A DNA stretch of 12,655 bases, taken from the NCBI GenBank assembly GCA_012519465.1, contig JAAYQD010000008.1, positions 1 through 12,655 on the forward strand, read 5' to 3'. Position numbers and translations under genes: made by a program. A model generated the notes under the pieces. That model worked only from the letters and a program-made list of their open reading frames with translations. It was not told where the DNA came from and made no database searches. Origin of the DNA: Candidatus Cloacimonadota bacterium. GTDB taxonomy: Bacteria > Cloacimonadota > Cloacimonadia > Cloacimonadales > Cloacimonadaceae. This document shows, one piece after another, positions 1 to 6,038 of the stretch. Positions within the stretch are counted from its first letter, which is position 1. Each line of letters starts with the position of its first letter.

Positions 1-44
1 AGACCAGAGGCCAGAGACCAGAGGCCAGAGACCAGAGGTCAGGG
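1..44. repeat. 7-bp tandem repeat (14-bp alternating unit), cut by window edge
   Basis: From base 3 the sequence runs as consecutive 7-mers of the form (A/G)CCAGAG: accagag, gccagag, accagag, gccagag, accagag, then a decayed copy gtcaggg. The same array can be read as a 14-bp unit, agaccagaggccag, present three times at 1-14, 15-28 and 29-42, with one C-to-T change in the third. It begins at the window edge, so the full copy number is unknown. A 7-base period is incompatible with a conserved reading frame, and no gene overlaps it here. It lies beyond the ftsZ terminator. Its role is unknown. Confidence 0.85.
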
Positions 45-45
45 C

Positions 46-62
46 GCCAGCCGGTGGCTGGC
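46..62. repeat. Perfect 7-bp inverted repeat with 3-base loop
   Basis: The arms gccagcc (46-52) and ggctggc (56-62) are perfectly complementary around a GGT loop. The stem is very GC-rich. Neither strand has a T-run directly after it, so it is not a canonical intrinsic terminator. It sits between the 7-bp tandem repeat and the larger palindromic region that holds the ftsZ terminator. Confidence 0.6.
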
Positions 63-98
63 TTAGGGAACAGGGGACAGTGTCCTGTGGACAGACAC

Positions 99-131
99 AA
101 AAAAAACCGCCGGCTGGGGGGGTAGCCGGCG
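99..131 (-). terminator. Rho-independent terminator of the dcw operon, after ftsZ
   Basis: On the minus strand an 8-bp perfect GC-rich stem, CGCCGGCT (131-124) pairing with AGCCGGCG (115-108), encloses an 8-base C-rich loop. One G and then eight Ts (106-99) follow. This is a textbook intrinsic terminator. The hairpin begins 57 bases after the ftsZ stop codon and is oriented to end transcripts coming from ftsZ. It marks the 3' end of the cluster. Confidence 0.92.
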
Positions 132-137
132 ATTATG

Positions 138-153
138 CGGACAGGGCTGTCCG
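138..153. repeat. Perfect 7-bp inverted repeat between ftsZ and its terminator
   Basis: The arms cggacag and ctgtccg flank a two-base centre. It lies 35 bases after the ftsZ stop and just before the terminator hairpin. No T-run follows on the minus strand. In RNA the minimal loop would force the inner pairs open, giving a short hairpin. It could protect the 3' end of the mRNA, or be a DNA site. The ggacag element recurs at 75-80 and 89-94. Confidence 0.55.
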
Positions 154-188
154 TTGTGAGACCTAAGCAGGGAAGTTGTTTTTGGAGG

Positions 189-1427
189 TCAATCCAAAGC
201 TTTTAAAAATGAAGGCAGGTCCGAGCGTGGGTTCAAAGGTTTTGATTCCTCTATTTCAGGGGTGGGTATTTCTATTTGTTCTTCTCTTTTATTGATATCC
301 AGGCGGTCAAAAATAGATTGAAGGTCATCAGGATCGTATGATTTGGTGGGAGTGGTTTCCTCTGGGGTTGGAGCAGGGGTGGGAGCAGCGGCAGCAATGG
401 GTTTGTGTTTTGGTTTTTCCGGTGGTGGGGGAGGGGTTATCTGGGGAAAGCTGATCGTGGAGCCACTTTCGTTGCGTTGCAGACCAGTGGCGATGATGGT
501 TACAGAGATTTGGTCGCTGTAGTTTTCATCGATGATTACGCCCATGATGATATTGGCGGCGCTGCCGGTTTCATTTACGATTACGTTGTTTACTTCTTCA
601 AATTCGCTCATCACGATGTCGCGTCCAGCAGTGATATTGATAAGCAGGGACTGGCATCCATTGAGGTTTATATCGGAGAGCAATGGGTTGTTGATGGCAT
701 CTTTGGCGGCGATCACGGCGCGGTCTTCACCACAGGCGTGCCCCGTTCCCATCAGGGCGTATCCCATGTTTGCCATCACGGCTTTCACGTCTGCAAAATC
801 CACATTGATAAATCCGCTGAGATTGATGATATCCGATACAGCTTTGGCGGCTTCATAGAGCACGTTATCTGCTTTTTCAAATGCTTCAACCATAGGCAGA
901 TCACCGTAGATTTCGTTCAGCTTGTTATTGGGAATCAGGATGAGGGTATCCACAAATTCGCTGAGGTTGCGGATGCCTTCCTCGGCGTTGGTATGGCGTT
1001 TTTTGCCCTCAAAAGCAAAGGGTGAGGTGACGATGCCCAGGGTGAGGATATCCATTTCCCGGGCGATTTTTGCCACCATGGGAGCTGCACCGGTTCCAGT
1101 GCCACCGCCCATTCCAGCGGCGATGAATACCATATCTGCACCTTCCAGGTGGGATCTGATTTCATCCTTGGATTCTTCGGCGCTGCGGTAGCCTTTATCG
1201 GGATCTGCGCCAGTGCCCAATCCGCGGGTTAGTTTTTTGCCAATCTGGAGCTTCATATTGGCTTGTGATTTTTTAAGATCGCTGATATCGGTATTGGCGG
1301 CAATGAATTCCACGCCAACAAGACCGTTATCAATCATCGTGTTGACGGCGTTTCCGCCGGCTCCTCCCACGCCTACTATTTTGATGTTTGTTCCCAGCTG
1401 AGAAGGTCTTTCGTCAAATTCTATCAT
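189..1427 (-). CDS. ftsZ: Cell division protein FtsZ
   Basis: Tubulin-like GTPase that polymerises at mid-cell into the Z ring and recruits the divisome. At 412 residues it has normal length. The N-terminal Rossmann part carries the G-rich loop GVGGAGGNAVN (19-29) and the tubulin signature GGGTGTG (107-113). The T7 catalytic loop reads NVDFAD (208-213), with both acidic residues that hydrolyse GTP in the neighbouring subunit. Residues about 320-400 are a low-complexity linker with a run of five prolines and many P, T and E residues. The end, DLPSFLK (403-409), matches the conserved C-terminal peptide that binds FtsA. The ATG is preceded by AGGGGG at a 4-base spacing. The gene starts 18 bases after the ftsA stop, is last in the operon and is followed by a strong terminator. 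Core motifs are intact, so function is near certain. Confidence 0.99.
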   Translation of the reverse strand: MIEFDERPSQLGTNIKIVGVGGAGGNAVNTMIDNGLVGVEFIAANTDISDLKKSQANMKLQIGKKLTRGLGTGADPDKGYRSAEESKDEIRSHLEGADMVFIAAGMGGGTGTGAAPMVAKIAREMDILTLGIVTSPFAFEGKKRHTNAEEGIRNLSEFVDTLILIPNNKLNEIYGDLPMVEAFEKADNVLYEAAKAVSDIINLSGFINVDFADVKAVMANMGYALMGTGHACGEDRAVIAAKDAINNPLLSDINLNGCQSLLINITAGRDIVMSEFEEVNNVIVNETGSAANIIMGVIIDENYSDQISVTIIATGLQRNESGSTISFPQITPPPPPEKPKHKPIAAAAPTPAPTPEETTPTKSYDPDDLQSIFDRLDINKREEQIEIPTPEIEESKPLNPRSDLPSFLKALD

Positions 1428-1439
1428 TTTTCCCCCTGA

Positions 1440-1454
1440 ACTTCATCATGAAGT
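1440..1454. promoter_or_regulatory. 15-bp dyad at the ftsA-ftsZ junction
   Basis: The arms acttcat (1440-1446) and atgaagt (1448-1454) form a perfect 7-bp dyad around one central base. It overlaps the ftsA stop codon and lies just upstream of the ftsZ Shine-Dalgarno sequence (1432-1437). A one-base centre suits a DNA-binding protein site better than an RNA hairpin, although a hairpin with fewer pairs could affect ftsZ translation. A chance dyad of this size is possible. No regulator is identified. Confidence 0.3.
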
Positions 1455-2723
1455 GAAGTCCTTATATATTTTTTTTATTCTTTCCATGATTCTAAGTTTT
1501 TTGAGTGGATTTCCAAGGCTGGAACCGCTGGGTTGCAGTTCTATATCGCTATTGGCGGCATATTGCAGGATGCCAACTGCCGTGCAGAAGGCAGGATTTT
1601 CCAGGCGGGTGATGGAGCCATCGATGTTGTTGAGATTGGGCCTGGCGGATTTGACGTTGAGGTTGAAGGAACGCTCCACCACGTCGTCTATCTTTTGCAT
1701 ATTGGCGGTGCCTCCGCTGATAATGATGCCAGCGGTGACCAGCTCGGGTGCGTAGGAATTTTTGAGCTTGTTATAGCAGAGGGTGAGCATTTCTTCCAGA
1801 CGGTGTTGGATTACGTGGCTTACCAATTGCTGGCTCTTGCGGGTGGAGGCTCTGCCGCTGATGCCGGGAACTTCCACCTCGGCAACGGGATCCACACTTT
1901 CGGGAGATGCCACGCCGTATTGGGTTTTGATATATTCGGCATGTGCCAAAGTGGTTTTGAGGCCAATGGCAAGGTCTTCCGAGATATTGATGCCAGCCAT
2001 GGGCACCACGATCACCTTTTCCAGGATGCCACGGCTGTAAAGCGATATATCACAGGTGCCTCCGCCAATATCGATGAGGATGCAGCCCATGCGCTTTTCA
2101 TCCTCGGAAAGGGTGCTATAGCCAAGGGCAATATGGTTGAGGACATAATTTTCCGGATCCATATCATATCCTGCCAGCTCGATACAGCGGCTGAGATTGC
2201 GGATGGGGGTGACATCTGCAAAGATGGTGTAAACCCGGGCGATGAGGTGGAATCCATTCATGCGCACGGGATTGCGGATATCATCCTGACCATCGATCAC
2301 AAAGCTTTGGGAGAGGCCATGCAGGATTTTGGAGCGTTCGAAGCCCTTTTGGATTTTGATGCTGTTTTTGGCATCGTTGATCACCTGATCAATGTGTTCC
2401 ATGAGGATTTCACCGGGTTCATTGGGACCCAGGGTGGGGATGGAGATGCGTCCATCTCCCAAAAAGGTTTTGATATGTTCGCCGGTGATATTGGCAAAGA
2501 TATTGATGGCATCACATCCGGCTACGGTTTCCGCCTCTTGCAATGATGCTTTGATGGATTCGGAGAGGGCTTGGATATCGGTTACTATGCCCTTTTCTAT
2601 ACCGTTGGAATCGGCTTCTCCAATGCCGATGATTTCCAAACGTTTGTCACTATCCACCCTGGCGATGATGGAGCGCACATGGGACGATCCAATATCCAAG
2701 GCGGTGATAATATTTCGTTTCAT
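1446..2723 (-). CDS. ftsA: Cell division protein FtsA
   Basis: Actin-family ATPase that tethers FtsZ filaments to the cytoplasmic membrane and relays signals to septal wall synthesis. The 425 residues match the family length. Seen in order: the phosphate-1 motif DIGSSHVR (10-17), the FtsA-specific 1C/SHS2-type insert around 85-165, the phosphate-2 motif DIGGGTCDIS (218-227), and the adenosine-side SGGTANM (336-342). Positively charged residues alternate with hydrophobic ones in NPLKKLRIMERIKKIY (405-420), the amphipathic membrane-targeting helix expected at the C-terminus. The ATG overlaps the ftsQ stop as ATGA, and AAGGAAGG (2730-2737) lies 6 bases upstream inside ftsQ, so translation is probably coupled. 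FtsZ follows after 18 bases, the usual arrangement for this interacting pair. Confidence 0.98.
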   Translation of the reverse strand: MKRNIITALDIGSSHVRSIIARVDSDKRLEIIGIGEADSNGIEKGIVTDIQALSESIKASLQEAETVAGCDAINIFANITGEHIKTFLGDGRISIPTLGPNEPGEILMEHIDQVINDAKNSIKIQKGFERSKILHGLSQSFVIDGQDDIRNPVRMNGFHLIARVYTIFADVTPIRNLSRCIELAGYDMDPENYVLNHIALGYSTLSEDEKRMGCILIDIGGGTCDISLYSRGILEKVIVVPMAGINISEDLAIGLKTTLAHAEYIKTQYGVASPESVDPVAEVEVPGISGRASTRKSQQLVSHVIQHRLEEMLTLCYNKLKNSYAPELVTAGIIISGGTANMQKIDDVVERSFNLNVKSARPNLNNIDGSITRLENPAFCTAVGILQYAANSDIELQPSGSSLGNPLKKLRIMERIKKIYKDFTS

Positions 2724-3478
2724 AATCTACCTTCCTTCACCACCACCTGCTTGTCATAACGCAAATCCACGGTGGAGCGGCGCGCGATATTGCCATTATC
2801 CTGTACAAAGAGGTAGCGCCGGAATTGATCTGCAAGGTTCTTTTGGGCAGGGATGATGCTGGTGCCATGACGTGCGTCCACAATGTGGATTTCGTCGCTG
2901 ATCATATAATATTCGGAAATATGGGGCAGGAATTCCGGTGCTTCATCACTGATGCGTTTGTGAAAATTGATGATGCGGGTGAGATAGGGCTTGTTTGGAT
3001 TTTGCCCTGCCTTGAGCTGGGCCACGGAGAGGAAGGTGCCCACAACGGGCAAATCCTCGGAAATAATGCCGTTAAAGCTTTCCAAAACAAGGCCGTCGCT
3101 ATCAATTGCCACCAATTCCCCTTCCACGGTGCGCAGCCACAGGAAACCCTCACGCTCGTTAAACGTTACCTTGAGCGTCTGAGGGAAGCTCTTGGAGATA
3201 CTCACTTTTTGGATCCTGGCAAAATCCGCAAAGTGGGAACGTATCTGGGAGCTGCGGATCTTGAGGAGATTGGTGCCCTGATATTCCGAGAGGATGCCGG
3301 TGATGAGGCTATCGGGGACGATACTATTGCCAGAGTGGCTGATAGTGGTGATATCAAACCATGAAACATTGGTCAAAAGCATATAGACACCGGTCCCCGT
3401 CGCCCCCAATAAAATGAGGATGAGCACAAAGAAAACATAGTATCTGCTATTGCCGCGGCGTTTGCGCTTAGGTTTCAT
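2720..3478 (-). CDS. ftsQ: Cell division protein FtsQ (POTRA domain)
   Basis: Bitopic divisome protein of the FtsQ/DivIB family, which links early divisome components to FtsB-FtsL and the septal synthase. The 252 residues start with a very basic cytoplasmic tail (KPKRKRRG, 2-9). One transmembrane helix follows (about 13-36), then an extracytoplasmic POTRA domain (about 40-108) ending in SFPQTLKVTFNERE (97-110), typical of the family. The C-terminal FtsQ domain ends with DLRYDKQVVVK (238-248), matching the conserved last beta strands. The start is ATG with AAGG 10 bases upstream. It lies 65 bases after murC, the largest gap in the operon, and overlaps ftsA by 4 bases. The family is sequence-divergent, but topology, the terminal motif and position agree. 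Confidence 0.95.
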   Translation of the reverse strand: MKPKRKRRGNSRYYVFFVLILILLGATGTGVYMLLTNVSWFDITTISHSGNSIVPDSLITGILSEYQGTNLLKIRSSQIRSHFADFARIQKVSISKSFPQTLKVTFNEREGFLWLRTVEGELVAIDSDGLVLESFNGIISEDLPVVGTFLSVAQLKAGQNPNKPYLTRIINFHKRISDEAPEFLPHISEYYMISDEIHIVDARHGTSIIPAQKNLADQFRRYLFVQDNGNIARRSTVDLRYDKQVVVKEGRL

Positions 3479-3543
3479 GAATTTAGTACCTTATTGTAAA
3501 TAAAGTGTTTAGAGCGAAAAACCTAAAATTGGTCATTGTTAAG
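3479..3543 (-). other. murC-ftsQ intergenic gap, no gene
   Basis: This 65-base AT-rich spacer is the only sizeable gap inside the cluster. In many bacteria murB and ddl sit at this point; here there is no room for either. It holds the weak ftsQ Shine-Dalgarno sequence (AAGG at 3489-3492) and a T-run without a hairpin. I see no terminator, no convincing promoter and no gene remnant. Confidence 0.7.
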
Positions 3544-4962
3544 TTAGTCCTCTAAGTTGCTAATGTTTTTAAGGTTAGCATTTGTGTCAATGCTTTTTTT
3601 GAGTTCAGATAAGATTTCTTCACCATATTTCCAGATATCGCCCGCACCCATGGTTACCAGGATGTCTCCAGGCTCCAAGATGGACAGTGTTTTGGATACT
3701 ATATCCTGGTTTTTATCTATGCAGGTAACGCCCCGATGGCCTCTTTGGATGGCGACGTCGGCTATCAGCATGCTATCAATGCCCTTGATGGGGGCTTCCC
3801 GGGCGGGGTAGATGGGTGCCAGAATGAGCTGGTCGCAAGAGAAAAAGGAATTGCCAAACTGCACATAAAAATCCTTGGTGCGGGAATAGAGGTGGGGTTG
3901 AAAAAGAGCAACAATGCGCTTGTTTGTGCTATCTTTGAATGCATCCAGAGTGGCTTGGATTTCCGTGGGGTGGTGGGCATAATCGTCATAAAAGGTGATA
4001 TCGCCAGCGTTTCCTTTGTATTCAAAGCGGCGATACACCCCGCTGTATTCTGCCAATCCCTCTTGGATGGCGCTGAAGGGGATATCCAATTCCAAGCCCA
4101 TTCCCACCGCAAGGAGCGAATTGAGGATATTGTGGCGTCCCGTCACCCTCATGCTGATGGTGCCCAGGTTGTAGGATTTGTAGCTTACTTCGTAAGAGCA
4201 TTGCAGCTCTTGCATGCGGATATTGAGCCCCTGTATATCCGCCTGACGGGAAAAGCCGTAGGTGAGGATTCTTTTGTTGATGAGGGGCAGGATGGATTGT
4301 ACGCCGGGATCATCCAAACAGCAGATGACGCTGCCAAAGAAGGGAACTTTGTTGGCGTATTCCACAAAGGCACCTTTGATATCGTCCAGATTGCGATAAC
4401 AATCCAGGTGGTCTGTATCGATATTGGTGATGCCTGCAATGCAGGGAGTGAGGGTGAGGAAGGAGCGGTCGTATTCATCAGCTTCCACCACGATATATTT
4501 GCCGGAGCCCATCACGTTGTTTGAACCAAAGTTTTTCACCTTGCCGCCCACGATGATGGTGGGCTCCATGCCGGCGGCTTCCAGCACCATGCCTGCCATG
4601 GAGGTGGTGGTGGTTTTGCCGTGGGTGCCGGAGATGCCGATGCTAAAGCTCATGCGGGTGATTTCGGCTAACATCTCGGCTCTGCGGATGACGGGGATTT
4701 TGAGCGCCTTGGCGGCTATTACCTCTGGATTCTCGTCTTTCACAGCGGAGGATTTTACCACCACGTCTGCATCCACAATGTTTTTGGGATCGTGGCCTTC
4801 CGCGATGATGATGCCCAAGCCTTCCAGGTGTTGGGTGACGTCTGTTTTCTTCATGTCTGAGCCGCTGATTTCCACGCCTTGGTTGTGCAAAAATTCAGCG
4901 ATGCCGCTCATGCCAATGCCACCGATTCCGATAAAGTGTATCTTACGGGTTTTACCTAACAT
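3544..4962 (-). CDS. murC: UDP-N-acetylmuramate--L-alanine ligase MurC
   Basis: Cytoplasmic ATP-dependent ligase that adds the first stem residue, L-alanine, to UDP-MurNAc. The 472 residues show the three-domain Mur ligase plan. The N-terminal UDP-binding glycine loop is GIGGIGM (12-18). The ATP P-loop is SGTHGKTTTT (111-120), and EADEYDRSF (160-168) is the MurC-type metal and substrate motif. GRHN (275-278) and RRFE (311-314) follow, and in the C-terminal domain DDYAHHPTEI (326-335) and FQPHLYSRT (354-362). HGKTTTT with DYAHHP separates MurC from MurD, MurE and MurF. The start is ATG with a perfect AGGAGG (4969-4974) at 6 bases. It overlaps the 3' end of murG by 7 bases. The last 15 or so residues look like a variable tail. 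Confidence 0.98.
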   Translation of the reverse strand: MLGKTRKIHFIGIGGIGMSGIAEFLHNQGVEISGSDMKKTDVTQHLEGLGIIIAEGHDPKNIVDADVVVKSSAVKDENPEVIAAKALKIPVIRRAEMLAEITRMSFSIGISGTHGKTTTTSMAGMVLEAAGMEPTIIVGGKVKNFGSNNVMGSGKYIVVEADEYDRSFLTLTPCIAGITNIDTDHLDCYRNLDDIKGAFVEYANKVPFFGSVICCLDDPGVQSILPLINKRILTYGFSRQADIQGLNIRMQELQCSYEVSYKSYNLGTISMRVTGRHNILNSLLAVGMGLELDIPFSAIQEGLAEYSGVYRRFEYKGNAGDITFYDDYAHHPTEIQATLDAFKDSTNKRIVALFQPHLYSRTKDFYVQFGNSFFSCDQLILAPIYPAREAPIKGIDSMLIADVAIQRGHRGVTCIDKNQDIVSKTLSILEPGDILVTMGAGDIWKYGEEILSELKKSIDTNANLKNISNLED

Positions 4963-6038
4963 GATGAACCTCCTGGGGTCAAATCTTGAGTGATGATGTG
5001 GCAGATATCCGCACTGGCTGTATTGGGGGGCAGTTGGTTCAGGCGGTGCAGATAGTCCTGCCTGTCTTTAAGCAAGAGAGAGATGGCCAGGATCAGGCTT
5101 TCAGGGCTGAGCTTGCTTTGCTGGAGGCACACTGCCAGCCCTTTGGATTCTTGCTCTGAGGCGTTATAAAACTGATGGTTTTCCGCTGCTGTGGGCAGGG
5201 GGATGAGGATGGCAGGCAAGCGCGCTTCCTCCAGTTCGGCAATGGTCATGGCACCGGCTCTGGTGATGGCAAGCGTTGCCTTTTCATACAAAAGGGGAAG
5301 GATGGGAGAGAAGGGGAAGATATGTAGCCCTTCTTTATCTTTGTGGCGGGTGGAGAATTCTGCAAAGCCGGCACTGCCCGTCTGCCAGATGAGCTGCCAG
5401 CCCCGCTGGAGGATGGCATCGAGGGCGGAATCTATGGTGCGGTTGATCATCAGGGAGCCTTGGGAGCCTCCACTCACCAAAATGATGGGCTGGTGGGGAT
5501 CGATGCCCAAAGCAGCCAAATCCGCCTCTTCGCCCGTGGCTTCTCTGGGTAATAGAGGAATGGGCACAAGCTGGGTTTTGGCTTGCTGAAGCCGTTTTTG
5601 GCTGGATTCCCAAGAGACAAAGGTGATGCGGCTGTATTTGGCAAGTGCCTTGATGGTGAGTCCGGGCAGGGAATTGCTCTCGTGAAAATAGAGGGGGATG
5701 CGGGAAATAATAGCGGCAATTGCCACCGGTCCGGACACAAAGCCGCCGGTGCAAATCACGGCATCGGGCTTGGTCTTCCGGATGTATTTGAGACAATTGA
5801 TGATGCTGGATAGCAGGTGGAAAGGAAAGCCGAAGAGAGAGGGATGCAGCGTGCGGCTTAGCTTTTCCACGCGGATGGGGTGGAAGAGATAGTGGTGACG
5901 CTTTACGATCTCGGCTTCCATGCCCGTGGCATTGCCGATGAAGGAGCAGGTGTGTTTTTGCTGGGACAAGGTTTTGGCGAGTGCCAGAGCAGGATAGATA
6001 TGCCCGCCCGTGCCGCCACAGCCGAAGATGAATCTCAC
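4956..6038 (-). CDS. murG: UDP-GlcNAc--undecaprenyl-PP-MurNAc-pentapeptide transferase MurG (GTG start)
   Basis: GT-B glycosyltransferase on the inner membrane face that adds GlcNAc to lipid I to make lipid II. From the GTG at 6038 the protein is 360 residues, the family norm. The acceptor-side loop is GGTGGH (8-13), followed by GGFVSGP (98-104), HESN (119-122), GGSQGS (190-195), RAGAMTIAE (260-268) and ENHQFYNA (286-293), all matching MurG donor and acceptor motifs. The GTG is chosen because the family starts right at RFIFGCGGTGG, GGAGG lies 5 bases upstream, and the start overlaps the ftsW stop as GTGA. An in-frame ATG at 6284 would add 82 residues that only read ftsW in another frame. Oddity: the loop usually reading GNPVR is here PIPLLPR (159-165). 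Function is still very likely. Confidence 0.97.
   Translation of the reverse strand: MRFIFGCGGTGGHIYPALALAKTLSQQKHTCSFIGNATGMEAEIVKRHHYLFHPIRVEKLSRTLHPSLFGFPFHLLSSIINCLKYIRKTKPDAVICTGGFVSGPVAIAAIISRIPLYFHESNSLPGLTIKALAKYSRITFVSWESSQKRLQQAKTQLVPIPLLPREATGEEADLAALGIDPHQPIILVSGGSQGSLMINRTIDSALDAILQRGWQLIWQTGSAGFAEFSTRHKDKEGLHIFPFSPILPLLYEKATLAITRAGAMTIAELEEARLPAILIPLPTAAENHQFYNASEQESKGLAVCLQQSKLSPESLILAISLLLKDRQDYLHRLNQLPPNTASADICHIITQDLTPGGSSC

Larger units (their letters stand above)
61..168. repeat. Long imperfect nested inverted repeat around the ftsZ terminator
   Basis: The outer arms gcttagg (61-67) and cctaagc (162-168) are perfect reverse complements about 108 bases apart. Between them, on the left, is a ggacag/tgtcc-type palindrome (75-85) with a second ggacag at 89-94. 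On the right is a perfect 7-bp inverted repeat, cggacag (138-144) with ctgtccg (147-153). The terminator stem is near the centre. The halves could pair as one branched cruciform-like structure or fold as separate hairpins. The perfect short arms are seen directly; the idea that they act together is inference. Confidence 0.45.

Noticed and set aside
1..44. CRISPR array
   Set aside because: The repeat unit is 7 or 14 bases and directly tandem, with no spacers and no cas genes nearby.
320..470. Proline/threonine-rich low-complexity stretch in ftsZ as a sign of frameshift or foreign sequence
   Set aside because: A disordered linker of variable sequence is normal between the FtsZ core and its C-terminal peptide, and the conserved peptide DLPSFLK follows in frame.
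1533..2546. Long plus-strand open frame (337 codons) opposite ftsA
   Set aside because: It lies wholly antisense to a clear ftsA with all ATPase motifs. Its translation resembles no family and it has no upstream ribosome site or spacing logic. It is a shadow of the ftsA codon pattern.
3487..3521. Possible ftsQ promoter with a TACAAT -10 at 3493-3498
   Set aside because: No acceptable -35 exists at 16-18 bases (TTTTTC at best). A start site from this -10 would fall at or within the ftsQ ribosome site, leaving almost no leader.
3518..3523. T-run after murC as an internal terminator
   Set aside because: No GC-rich inverted repeat precedes the T-run on the minus strand, so it cannot act as an intrinsic terminator.
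3736..4524. Plus-strand open frame (262 codons) opposite murC
   Set aside because: It is antisense to a complete murC and has no recognisable domain. Similar frames opposite ftsZ (405-1025), murD (7731-8486) and murE-murF (10105-10710) were rejected for the same reason.
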